A stretch of 64,000 nt of DNA from Morinoia aosen (taxonomy: Eukaryota; Arthropoda; Malacostraca; Amphipoda; Talitridae). The notes under the pieces are model-generated. The model was not told the origin of the DNA and did no database searches. It saw only the letters and a program-made list of their open reading frames with translations. The stretch is taken from assembly GCA_030386875.1 (NCBI GenBank), contig CM059576.1, positions 66,277,581 through 66,341,580 on the forward strand. Reading direction: 5' to 3'. Shown here piece by piece: positions 53,374 through 64,000 of this stretch. Numbering within the stretch: position 1 is the first letter of the stretch; the number at the start of each line of letters is the position of its first letter. A program made the translations under genes and the position numbers.

Positions 53374-53388
53374 CTTGACTTATAAATG

Positions 53389-54129
53389 CATACATATACC
53401 GGGCTTATCCTCCCTATGGGAGGGTAGCCGACAGCAGGCCACAATCACCACACTTTGTCACTAGGAGGCGAGAGAGGCAGCACTGGCCGCACCTGAACTG
53501 CTAGGATCAGCAGCAGCCCAGCACAACCACCTTCCACAGTCAGGCCCGACAGCAACAGCTGGTTTACCCCGACCGTTTCATTGAGTGCAGCCTCTCCCCC
53601 CGCACATGACAGGTCAACCCCATCACACGCGGGCAGCTTCCAGTAACGCGTCAAAAATAAAATTACCTCCTTATACACTGCCCCCACTCACTTCTGTCCG
53701 CAGCCATCCCTCTCGCCACGTCCACAGTCAGACCCCTCTCATACAAAGCACGTCGCACCCCATCCATCCAACTCATCCGTGGTCTACCTCGCGCTCGAAG
53801 ACCACTGACTTCCGACATATATATCTTTTTCACCAGCCGCTCAACACTCATTCTTTCAACATGCCCAAACCATCCAAGCACTCTTTCATCTACTCGCATG
53901 CTCAACTTTTTGATAACACCCGTCTGCTCCCTAACCAACTCATTCCTGATCCTATCTCTTCTAGTTACTCCATACATGCTCCTCAAACACTTCATCTCAA
54001 ACACATCCAACTTCCTCCTCTCCGCTGCTCTCAACCCCCAGGACTCTGCTCCATACAACAAAACTGGCACAATCAAACTTTCATACAGTCCCCTCTTAAC
54101 GTTCATACTTGACAAGATTGTTTTACATA
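53389..54129 (-). pseudogene. 5'-truncated LINE (reverse transcriptase C-terminus) with 15-bp target duplication
   Basis: On the minus strand, 54129-53663 encodes the region after the LINE polymerase core: VKRGLYESLIVPVLLYGAES, FEMKCLRSMYGVTRRDRIRN, RVLGWFGHVERM, GRPRMSWMDGV. This pattern is typical of the C-terminus of widespread arthropod and vertebrate LINEs. The catalytic core is missing because of 5' truncation. The rest (to 53389) is the 3' region. CTTGACTTATAAATG occurs exactly at 53374-53388 and 54130-54144, a target-site duplication that fixes both limits. Clade not resolved. Confidence 0.88.
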
Positions 54130-54144
54130 CTTGACTTATAAATG

Positions 54145-55484
54145 GGTTAAGGTTAAAAAATTTGGGCAAGTCAAACAGCATCGGGATTTTATAAAGAGGA
54201 TCTTACCTGGGTTATTTAATATTCGAAACAAGAGCACTTGGCGCAGTTGTTCCACTAGTCGGGTGGCGTTGGTGCGAGGATTTAGTTTGGGAGGGCCAGG
54301 CACAGCGAAGAGAAGCGTGTGGCCCAGACCGAAGTTGGTGGCAGTCTGTGGTGCCAGGCAGTCCTCCTTGCACAGACTTATGTAAATGTTCTGTGGTCCT
54401 TGTCCCGACCTTGTCTTCCGCTGAAGCCGTATAGAAACATTTGGACGCGAGAACATTCGAGTAGTAATTAGTATTTAACTCAAGTTTACCGTGAATGCTC
54501 GATTTATCGTGGATGTGAATATCCTCAATCCAATAGCTCCGTTTGTTTTAGTATAGTTTTATTTAGTTTTCTTAATAACTGCATTTTTCCAGTTGTTAGT
54601 ATGAGTAAAAGAAATTTGTTGGTAGAGGCTCTTCACTGCAGATTTTAATATAATATTGAAATAGCCTGCTTATTGCCTAACACGGTAGAGCTATGATTGT
54701 AATCTCGACAAATCAAAACCGTACATTAGGTTTGAGACAAAATTCATAGAAATAGTTTTAGAACTTTACCGGGCACCACATACACACTAAAATGTATTTC
54801 AGAGCTTGTTCATTACTCTGACGTTAAATATGAATACAGAAAATAGAAAATAAAGACAGTAAATTAATTCTAGTATTGAAAAAATGGCCTTCATCCTGTT
54901 CCACCGCGCTGATCGTTGCTTATCGTAGTCGACATGAAATTATTAAGATAAATATTAGAATAAGTTAGAGAGAGAAAAATGAGATAGTTTCTGATGTTCC
55001 AACAGAAATATCAGGAAAATCAAGTTTAAGGAAAGTGGGACATAAAGACCGAAGTGTAGCGGGCCCTATGACAGAGAGACTAAATAACGTGACGAATAAA
55101 CAGTTTACTTTATCTTATATCTACTTCTTTGAAATATTACAGTTTTAGATGAAACTAATATGCAAAAATTGGTTTGTAACGAGTTGGTGGAATTTCTCTT
55201 TGTTAATTCCAAAAAAATTTTGGTTAAAATACTGTTCCTCTCTTGAAACGTTGAGCGTAGCAAAACCGAGGTTGTACGTGAAATTACGAGGTTGGGGGGG
55301 TTTGAGCGAAATTGAACCCAAATTCCAAAAATGTAAATCATCGACACAAATTGAGGTTCGTTGACAGTTTCGGGCACGCACAGACGCTGACGCTCATGCC
55401 GATTAGCGGCTTGTATTTGTAGGCTGTAAAAATTCAGTCTAATTTCGAGGAGCTCTGGGAGGATCAAAAGCTTAGGTAAGTAAA
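54145..55484. other. Unassigned region
   Basis: The frames at 54136-54456 and 55105-55467 (minus) have no domain signature. It may include more leader of the short-LTR element on the left and LINE leader on the right. Confidence 0.4.
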
Positions 55485-55596
55485 TTGTGTCTGATAAAAA
55501 TATTAACTGACAAACTAATAATTTCCTTTATAGTGATTGAAAAACTGAAGATACAATTTGAATCGACGACTCGGAGTAGAGCGAGCCACCGCAAAG

Positions 55597-57285
55597 ATGG
55601 CTCACCCGAGAGGAAAATACGGCGTTATGTCGGAGGAAGAAGACAAAATATCTTTTGCCGACTCTATGGATGAAGGAGTATTGTCGGATGCAACAGTAGC
55701 CACAAATAATGATAGCCATCCAGCTACAGTTACATCAGTCATAAATTCAAAGTTCAAGAAGAAGCCCCCAAACGAGCAGGACCCATGTTTCAGCCTGCCG
55801 GTCTTGACCCTGACGCAAGAGGGAGAAGAGGTGATCCCAGATATTCCAGGATCGGATGAAGAAACCTTTAGAATCCTCAATGAAGAAAATCAAGTCCAAT
55901 CAAGCATCATATTTGAGAAAGGTAAGAGAAAACGTCCCATTAATTCATGGACCAAAGATCAACAGCAAACCAGTAATGTTGATCCAATCAACACAGGAAA
56001 AGCCTTGGATGCATCCTCTCCAATTAAAAAAAGCAGAACGCCTAAACCACAAGATGCATGAAGAATTGAATTGTTCAGAATCTGGAGGTGCACTATCCCA
56101 GACAGCCATTAGCTATGGGCAGACTCAAGAGAGAAACCCTGTAGTGTTTCTCATTCTGCCAGTCAATGACAATCAAGATAATGAGAGATTCTTCTCTAAT
56201 GAACTAAGATTAATGAGAAACCTTCATGCTTATGAATTTGGAAAACATAAAATAATAGATATGTGAAAGAACATTAGCCGAAAACTACTCATTGTCAAAA
56301 CTGAACCTCTGAACCAAGAGCCAATCTAAAACCTTAAATCAATCTCAAACATAGGAGACTGGAGGTTGGACTGCAGGCTACCACAGGCAGTACAGGGATC
56401 AATCGGAGTGATAGGTCCTGTGCGACTTGACTCAAATGAAGAAGAAATTAAAAAATACCAACAGCAACAATATTCAAGTATCATCAATGTCAAGAGACTT
56501 ACAAAAGGAAAGGAAGCAAAATCCACGCTATGCCTTCAAGTTACCTTTGACTGCCAAGTTCTGTCAGACTATATCATCCTAGGATTTCAACGCTACCAAG
56601 TAAGACTGTTTGTTGACAAACCATGGCAGTGCTTAAATATCAAGGTTTTGGCCACAATGCAAAAGATTGTATATTCAAGCTAAAATGTGTAGTTTACTCT
56701 GGCCCCCACAGCTCCCGAGAGTGTATGAACAAAGAAGAAAGAGGGCCAGGTCAATGCCCCAACTGTCATTGGCCCCACACTGCCAACTATGGAGGATGTC
56801 CTTCTATGAAAAAAGCCAAAATAGTTGAAAAAGTCCGAGCAGAGAGGAAATTACCCTATAGGGATGCTGTGATGACAGTAAACAACGAATCAAAATCTCT
56901 TCAAAGGCCTCGACCAATACCACATTCAGAACATAATAACCTGGATCAAGCTCCAGTGCAAAACAAAGCACAACGAAGCCAAAACTATGATCTGCCAGTG
57001 TACAACTCTAATAAGAGGATTCAACAGAAAGATGTAAGCACTCGGACAGAAAAAAACGTAGAAGAGACACGGCATCCTGAAAAAGAAAAATCAAGAATTG
57101 AAGCCCTCAAGATCCAAGTTGCAATCACAATTGCTAAATTGTTCAAAGCAGTGACTGATATGGCCAGACCTTGCTCAGGAGGAGACATTGCAAAGATCAT
57201 ACACAGTGTGATGGACATCAGTCTACTGGAACAATGCCCTGAATTGGAAAACCAAGAACCAAGCTTGGAACTAACTACACCCTGA
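55597..57285 (+). pseudogene. LINE ORF1 (Gag-like) with CCHC zinc knuckles, frameshifted
   Basis: The likely start is ATG 55597 (MAHPRGKYGVMSEEEDKISF). The N-terminal part is acidic and low in structure. The middle (RFFSNELRLMRNLHAYEFGK, about 56190) is followed by stops. A conserved stretch before the knuckles (VTFDCQVLSDYIILGFQRYQ, then FVDKPWQCL) passes by frameshift near 56640 into the zinc-knuckle region: GFGHNAKDCIFKLKCVVYSG, PHSSRECMNKE, CPNCHWPHTANYGGCPSMKK. These spaced Cys/His sets are typical of I, Jockey and related LINE ORF1 proteins, which coat the LINE RNA. One knuckle Cys reads Tyr (CVVYSG). Confidence 0.78.
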
Positions 57286-57335
57286 CAGTGAGAGTGATCC
57301 TAAGATTATCACTCCAAAAGCACAATAGGAGATTA

Positions 57336-59680
57336 ATGCAAAAAGGAAGAATAAAAAAAAACTGTGATAGAGACTCTTACGTCAGAAATGAAAGACAAAC
57401 AAGCATATACCTACAGCCCCACTTACAACTCCCACCCAATGCAATTGCAGACAAACCCAGGAAATACCAAGCAGAGGACTCAGACGAACAGATCTTCCAG
57501 AGGAAAACAACAAAAAAAACATTCATAAAAGATAGCAACCACCATTTACGCATATTGGCTTGGAATTGTCATAGCTTGTACTGTAAATTATCTCATTTTA
57601 AACTAAGACTTTATTCAATAAAGATACACATAGTATGTCTGTCAGAGACATGGTTGATGGCCAGTAGAGAACCTACATTTATTAAATACCGCACATTTTA
57701 CAAGCACCGAGACAACGGTCCTGGTGGAGGCCTGGCAATGCTGGTACGGAATGATATTTCTTGCCTAGAAAAAATATTAAATGTTTATCCAAATGGTAAA
57801 TTTGAAATTCAAGACCTTCAAATCTTTAATAAGAAAAATGAAGTGGATCTTCTCAACATTCATAACCTAAATCGAGCAATAGAAACAAACGAGTTTAATT
57901 TTTATTTTTCCCAGCTGGTCTCTCATAAGTTGGTAGTTGGAGATTTCAATGCACATCACCCAATGTGGGACACAAGAATCCCAAGCAATTCCACAGGTAA
58001 TAATTTAGTAGAAAGTTTATTAAATAACAATGATCTGTGCCTCCTTACACCTCAAAACTTACCAACCTACTACCATCTGCAAACACACACATATACCACT
58101 CTTGATCTTTGCTTTGCGTCAGTTGATCTGCAGCCTGCATATCGGACAGCTTTGGAACCCGAGATGGGTACTGATCATGAGCCAGTGTTAGTGTCTCTCA
58201 ATTTTAGCCCTGCTAAAACTAGGTTCAGATCCAGAAAACATTGGCTATTTAAGACTGATTCTTGGAATGCATGGAAATCATCTCTCCCAGCCATCAACAA
58301 AGGAAAGGATTTTCTGCATTTAGTGGAAAACCTCACATCGGCAATAGTTGAGACCTCAGAAAAAAAAATTTAGCAGAAGCAAAAAAGCAGTTACTTCCAA
58401 GTACTCTGAGCATTGGTGGAACGAGGAGTGCGCAAAGGGGATCAAAAAGCGGAGAGCTGCAAAGAACTTGTTTAGAGAACAGCCAACTCCTACCAACCTG
58501 ATAAACCTCAGGAAGTCAGAAGCTTTGGGCAAGAAAACCACCAAAAATGCAAAGAAGAAATCGTTTCACGAATTTTGTTCTAAAATCGATTATTTAACTC
58601 CAGTACCAACCATTTGGAAAAAGATAGGCTGTTTGTCTAATAAGCTTCAAGTAGCTAGATGTGACCCCCTCATACTTAGAGATAAAATAATTATGGATTC
58701 GCAAAGCAAGGCAGATGCCTTAGCTGATATCTCTTTTGCCGCTCTTTGTAATGAGGATCCTATGCCCTATAATAATTCCTTTTCTTTTACAGAACTAGAA
58801 ACGGTACTAAAGTGTTCACGTAATACATCTCCAGATCATGATATGGTGCACAATCTTATGCTCAAAAATCTTACTCAGGAATATTTACTTTGATTATTAG
58901 AAATCATCAATCATAGTTTTGAACACTCTGTTATCCAATCATCCTGGAAGCTTGCAATCATTCTCCCTATACCAAAGCCTGGGAAACTTGCATCTGATCC
59001 CAAATCATATAGGCCCATATCCCTGTTGCCCTGCCAGGCTAAAGTCATGGAAAAGATTATTCGTAACAGACTCTATTACATGTTAGAACAATCAGATGCA
59101 TTCAGTGGTACCCAGAGTGGTTTTAGGAGACGAATGTGCACACTTGATCAACTAGCTAGACTTGAAATGAGTATAAGGTGCTCCCTTATTAACCGTGGTC
59201 TCTGTATAGTGATATTCTTTGATCTAAACAAGGCTTATGACTGTATATGGCATACTGGACTTTTGTATAAGCTGTCTCAACTAGGAATTAAAGGAAAATC
59301 TTATTCTGGATCAAGGGATACTTAACCAACAGGAAATTTAAAGTATTTTTGGGAGGCAGTTACTCATCTGAAAAGGGAATATCCTCAGGAGTGCCACAAG
59401 GTTCCATTCTATCTCCAACCCTTTTCAATGTAATGTTAGCAGACTTCCCTAGAGTACAGGGTGTGACGCTCCTTGAATATGCCGACGATGTTATTTTGTG
59501 CTACAGTGGCAATGACCAACGCCAGGTTTACAGGCTGGTGCAAGAGAAAGTTGATAAACTGAAGGACTGGACAAACTCTTGGGGGCTGTCTTTGAACCAT
59601 TCCAAGACTGAGGGGATGCAGTTCACTAGAAAAAACCTACCTAAGCCTGCTATATATTTGAGTACCTCCTGTATTTTCAA
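57336..59680 (+). pseudogene. LINE ORF2: APE endonuclease and reverse transcriptase, frameshifted
   Basis: The first ATG is at 57336. The endonuclease shows LRILAWNCHSL, IVCLSETWL, VVGDFNAHHPMWD and GTDHEPVLVSLN, so all main catalytic motifs are present. A frame change at an A9 run near 58368 leads to the linker (EHWWNEECAKGIKKRRAA). A TGA at 58891 interrupts before SYRPISLLPCQAKVMEKII. RT motifs FDLNKAYDCIW, GVPQGSILSPTLFNVMLADF and the catalytic EYADDVILCYSG follow after another frame change near 59325. The protein match fades after SLNHSKTEGMQFTRKNLPKP (about 59650). No RNase H domain remains to help assign the clade. Confidence 0.82.
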
Positions 59681-60329
59681 GGCGATGGTGAAAATTCCTC
59701 ACAACTTAGCGGACACCGAAGTGGTCGTTGAAATTCAACTCAGCTCTGCTCGTATAAGGTTTATAAATAATTCAATTGCTGCGCGTTATTGCAAAATTTC
59801 GGTAACTTTCGTCCCCTAAATTAAATGCGTCCCTTGTGCGTCCCGTTGCCTACCAAACAATTCGTAAATACAAGGGCGACCAGAAGTTATATTGTACCGA
59901 GAATTTCTGATATGGCAAAGTGTGTCTGTAAAGTTGTATAAAGCGTATATTAATCGTTTTACTTTTTTCTATGATTCTACAATTAATATCCCATTGATGG
60001 GGGTAAAACAATTGTCTCAGAAATTGGGTTTTTCCAGGAGAATAGGCGAGGTTCTGAGCTGTAGGTGAGGTACGCTGGTCTCGTAATGAAAACGAAATGG
60101 AATTCATTTTCAGTTGAAGGTGAGTAACTGCTCTCATTTTGTTCGGAATCATTTATTTCTTTTTCCAAATTGTTATATTACTCCTTTTTTTAAATTTTAT
60201 TCCTTCCTTAAGTGGGGAGTGTTTCGTCCTAGTTCATGGTCCCCTCTTCCTCCTTCCTCTCTTGCAACAATTTTGTAGCCAGGAAAGAACTTAGACTCGT
60301 CATTTCAAATCGATTCTTCCGAGCAGATC
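59681..60329. other. Unassigned region after the LINE truncation
   Basis: No recognisable gene; the LINE ends abruptly here. Confidence 0.45.
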
Positions 60330-60470
60330 AAACGCATTAATAATCAACACATTTTTACAATCAACGCATTTTGCCAATCAACGCATCTTACAATCAACGC
60401 ACTTTAACAATCAAGCTACTTTAACAATCAACGCATTTTAACAATCAGCGCTGTAACAATCGTGACAATC
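60330..60470 (+). repeat. Minisatellite with AATCAACGCA core
   Basis: About eight imperfect units of 15-17 bp (TTTAACAATCAACGCA) without spacers. Confidence 0.85.
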
Positions 60471-60715
60471 TGTTGCATAGAAAGAGGTATTGAAAAGCCG
60501 GTGTAACTGCTCGTATGAGTTTTTAATCTTTCTGAATATCGAAGATTCAAGCGAGTGGTAATGTTGCCTTCAATGGTAAAGTCATTATGTCAGTGTATTC
60601 TAGTTCAAATGTTGTATGTAATTGAGCAGTTTACATGCGTGTACCTAGACGCATTCAGTGTGTTCGGCGTAGTTCCTCATGACAAACTCCCTATATTGTC
60701 AGACCCAATATTGAG

Positions 60716-61460
60716 TCGCACCCCTTAAGGGGATAGAACTATTGTATTCATCGAAATTAGAACTTCCAGAGGGGTACTATAGGGCCCGAGCTAAGAGTTA
60801 GGCATGCCTTTTATTGAAATAAAATGATTTTGTTATGTTAAGGACTTCCATTTTTTCGGTTGACTGATACACTGTTTTTCAGCAACTAACTTATTCTTCA
60901 ATTTTGATCTGGTTTCATAAGCGTATTCCTTAACCCACACTTTCTATCATGTTTCTACATAGATTCAGCGTTCCCTTAACTCCATACTATATGGTACCTT
61001 CCTCCTTCCTCTCCTTGGATTGTCTTCGTTGCCGTTAGGGAGGATAACAAATCTTGTCACACTCACGTAGGGTAGACAGGAGGAATTAGAGTTGGTGGCC
61101 CCTCAGGGGGACACAACTATGGTATCTATGGGAATTAGCACTCCCAGGGAGACTATGTGTGGGCCCGAGCTGAAGGTTAGGTAGGCTTTCTTTTTTGTTA
61201 AAATAACATAAATTTTTGTTTTGTTACGGCCATCTTATATCGGTTCCCTGCTGTCCTGTTTTTTTCAGCACATACTACTTTCTTCTTCAACTTTGATCTT
61301 GTTTCATAAGCTTCTTTCTCATCTTACCGTTTCTATGCCCTTTCTGCATAGATTCCGTGTTTCCTTGACTCGATACTAAATGGTACCTTCTTCTTTCCTC
61401 TATTAGGATCTCATTTGTTGAGGATAGGGAGGCTAAAATTTATAATCTACAGTTGGGGTT
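60716..61460. repeat. Two tandem copies of a repeat of about 380 bp
   Basis: Copy 1 (60716-61095) and copy 2 (61096-61460) share CCCCTTAAGGGGAT/CCCCTCAGGGGGAC, GGGCCCGAGCT (60782, 61161), CTTCAATTTTGATCTGGTTT/CTTCAACTTTGATCTTGTTT and ATGGTACCTTC (about 60991, 61379). Related diverged blocks lie at 30540-32110. Confidence 0.78.
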
Positions 61461-62129
61461 GAGGGGAAGGGGACCATATGGTCAGGGATTAGAATGTACG
61501 GTACAGTTGGTGACTATCAAGCTATAACATAACAAAGCTGACCATGTCATCTGACACGTACGCCTCTAGTGCCTGTACGTCACCATTTCAGATATAACTT
61601 TTCGCAACGGGTATAAGCTGTGTTACAATTCAAGTACGCGTCCAAGTTACCGTACCTGTCGTAAGTTGAATGATAAAAATTATGGCGACAATGAATAATA
61701 GTTTATTGAGATGTCTACTAACATGAATTTTTTAGAACGGCATCAGACACTACAGCTAAGACGTGTTCAGTTGCAGGTGGTGACGGCGAAGACGGAGGGA
61801 CGCGCTGGAGAGGAGTAAGGTGTCCTACCGAGATGGGAAGGTACCTCCACCCAAGGTGAAGGGGAGGGTTCGGTTTAGGTCATGGTAGAGGAAACAAAGT
61901 AGGATCAAACCAGTCTTTATTTCGTTGAGGATACAGTTTGGCTGACGCCCACGGTAACGAACCAGAAGCAGCGCTCATATTGACTCTGGTAGCACTGCTA
62001 CCCCTAAATCTGGCTCCACTATTGGCCTAACGACAAGGCGGTTTGGTGACGTAAAGTTTCATTTGAAATAAAGCATTTATATTGGCTAATCAAATGAAAG
62101 GTGTATTTTCTCCCATAGAAGTGATCCTA
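61461..62129. other. Unassigned region
   Basis: No coding sequence, RNA gene or element end recognised. Confidence 0.45.
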
Positions 62130-62580
62130 TCTTGTTTCCTCTTCCGTGGTTGAGATCCCGAGGGGCGTCGACTGGACCCGCGAGCCTTCTTCTTGGGTGG
62201 TGTGTGCAGCTGAATCTAAGCCCCCACGTGGGGCGAGCCCCTTGGGCCCCCGCACGAACGGCCCGACAAATGTCAACGTGGGCCCCGGACGAAGTTTTCT
62301 CAAAAATGGATAGGGTGTCGGGTTCATGCTTGGGAGGGAGAGGGCCTCCTCGCGGGCACCAGCCCCTGCAAAAGGCCCCCCCCGTGCGTGAGCCTCACCC
62401 CACGAGAAGGCGCCCCTATGGGAGCTCTCCAGTGAGGGCTACCCCACCCCTTACTCCCCATTTCCCCCCTACCCACAACTACCCCACCCGTTATACCACC
62501 ATTTCTCGTTACCCATAGCTACCCCACCCTTCACACCGACGTCACACGTACCTGGTTTGTGTTGCCTAGTTGCCGTGAAG
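62130..62580. repeat. GC-rich region with a C-rich tandem repeat
   Basis: 62130-62420 is strikingly GC-rich for this window. From about 62435 to 62535, CTACCCCACCC recurs with ACCCACAACTACC/ACCCATAGCTACC, a unit of about 45-50 bp present two to three times. The proline-rich frame across it is composition-driven. Confidence 0.65.
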
Positions 62581-64000
62581 GAAGAAAGGCGAGAATCAGG
62601 AGAATAAGAGTGTTAGTGGTTCGTTTATTACTCCTTTACCGCAAAAAGATGCTCCAAAAAGAAGGAAATGGGCCCCATTCAGTAAGGATTTCAATGGGTG
62701 CAGAATGTACGCACATGGTACGTAAAAACAGTATGTAGTGATCAGTGTTCACGAGACAAGAGGGGTGGAAAGAGTAGGTGCTGAAAAACAGGACTTAATG
62801 TACCTAGAAACGGTGGTCTTAAACAAATCAAAATCCTGTTCCATACCAATGGGGAATACCTAGCTAATCTTCAGCTCGAACCTTCCCCTTCCCCAGGAAA
62901 ACTCTAGTCCCCAAAGATATAATATCAGTGTTCTCCAAAGGGAGCAACGAGAAAAGGAAGTATAACGCCTTCAGTCCCTGCTGAAATCCGTGAAAAAAAG
63001 TTTTTCCAAAGCGTTCAGTTGGATATAATCAATCTGATTAGGGACTTAAGTCAATTTATTTGTGCAATTTGCTAAACTTGATATATTCATTTGCAATAAA
63101 TAATGACAAAGGTCTTCGTCCAATCTCAAAGCTTTTCTAGCAATTTACTATTCCCTTCTAGCCATTAGAAATTATTATTTTGAAATTACGAATCAAATCT
63201 TAATGAACAAATCTATAGATCAGTCTAGCGCACAGCTAGGTTAAGGGGATTATGTTGAATACACATAATTGCACACTTTAAAATAGCGTTAATGAGAGTA
63301 TGCCCTGAACGTATTCGAGCCCGCAGTTAACTATCCACAAGTGGGTCCGTTGCACTAGACTGAAACAATCTACTGTTCTATCGCTCGTGATAAATAAATA
63401 GTTTGAACGGCGTAAATTGTTTCTCTTACCTCATTGCAGTGAGTGAACGTTGGAGCTGACGGAACTAAAAAAAGATATATTCTTTACGTACGTACACAGA
63501 AAAAAAAGCGACTTGACCACCGAAGCATTTACGTACGAAGTAAATGCTGGGGACGAGAATAAGTTGTCCACAACAAAACACGAACTAATTATATTTCAAC
63601 AGAAAGAAGGTCTATCTACTCATACCTTCGGGTCTTGTCTTCCTTCTGGCAGCAGCATGGCGTACAGATATTACATACCCTGAGGGGAGACTGCTGCTGT
63701 AATGAATCCATTGCTACCAACAATAATGTAGCCATAGTTTCATTACTATAAGGTCTGTTAAAATTATCAGAGGATTTCTACACCATTAAATGTATTTCGA
63801 TAGCAAATGACGTATTTCTAGAGAAACAGATATAATGCAATGCTAGAGAGACTGACGCAGTAAGATGAAGATGGCCACAGATGCCGCACACAAGGCGTTA
63901 CCAACGCAGACGCTGTTTTTTTCCAGGCGATTAAAATTATTAATTAGTTTAAGCCTCCCTATCCGCTTGAATGGAGATACAAAGAGAGAAAGGATGAAAG
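62581..64000. other. Unassigned right-hand region
   Basis: A 77-codon frame (63450-63683, MELTELKKDIFFTYVHRKKS) has no recognisable domain. GGTTAAGGGGATTATG at 63239 resembles the ends of the TTAA-type repeats, but no partner end is visible. Confidence 0.4.

Larger units (their letters stand above)
55485..59680 (+). mobile_element. I/Jockey-like LINE with zinc-knuckle ORF1, 3' truncated
   Basis: ORF1 with CCHC knuckles (55597-57285) and ORF2 with APE endonuclease and reverse transcriptase (about 57336-59680) are both present. The polymerase is cut after the catalytic box; thumb, C-terminus and 3' tail are replaced by unrelated DNA at about 59680. Loss of the 3' end is unusual for a LINE insertion, so a later deletion or insertion removed it. 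Several frame breaks make it inactive. Confidence 0.82.

Noticed and set aside
53585-54112. Plus-strand 175-residue Ser/Pro/His-rich frame
   Set aside because: It is the antisense of the LINE reverse transcriptase C-terminal frame on the minus strand.
62132-62518. Proline/arginine-rich 128-residue frame
   Set aside because: It runs across GC-rich low-complexity and tandem-repeat DNA; no domain and no sign of selection visible.

Overview
This window looks like intergenic, transposon-packed nuclear DNA from an arthropod; I cannot name the species. The main reasons are an AT-rich background, full-length BEL/Pao and Gypsy-type LTR retrotransposons, APE-type LINEs, a Penelope-like element with a GIY-YIG domain, hAT and Tc1 remnants, tRNA-derived SINEs and many MITEs. 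I found no convincing host gene and no structural RNA gene. Almost every long open frame belongs to a mobile element.

Layout. 1-3121 is the 5' part of a minus-strand Gypsy element (LTR, gag, protease) that runs off the left edge; it sits inside a copy of another LTR (3122-3289). 3318-4338 is a fold-back repeat. About 5030-18340 is a CR1/L2-like LINE split in its endonuclease by a complete BEL/Pao element (6973-15270, 4-bp target duplication). 19937-21365 is a large palindrome made of two opposed Penelope-like 3' ends. 21820-26880 is a decayed minus-strand hAT transposase broken by two TTAA-flanked insertions; taking each out restores the reading frame at the junction. 26883-28985 holds more fold-back repeats. 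34055-35016 is a solo LTR with a 5-bp target duplication. 35905-39996 is a 5'-truncated BEL/Pao copy carrying a SINE. 42700-43690 is a dead Tc1.

43890-49986 is the most notable unit: a complete young LTR element with nearly identical 626-bp LTRs, CGCAC target duplications and a tRNA-Lys-type primer site. Its integrase lies upstream of reverse transcriptase, the Gmr1-like domain order, and one in-frame TGA splits the protease. 50202-52530 is a tandem repeat complex with a Tourist-like MITE. 52681-53064 is an LTR plus retrovirus-like primer site. 53389-54129 is a 5'-truncated LINE with a 15-bp target duplication. 55485-59680 is an I/Jockey-like LINE with zinc knuckles. The right end has minisatellites and a tandem repeat of about 380 bp that resembles diverged sequence at 30.5-32.1 kb.

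The genes do not form a pathway. The nesting gives relative ages: LINE before BEL-1, hAT before its TTAA inserts, solo-LTR family before the left Gypsy, and the Gmr1-like element among the youngest.
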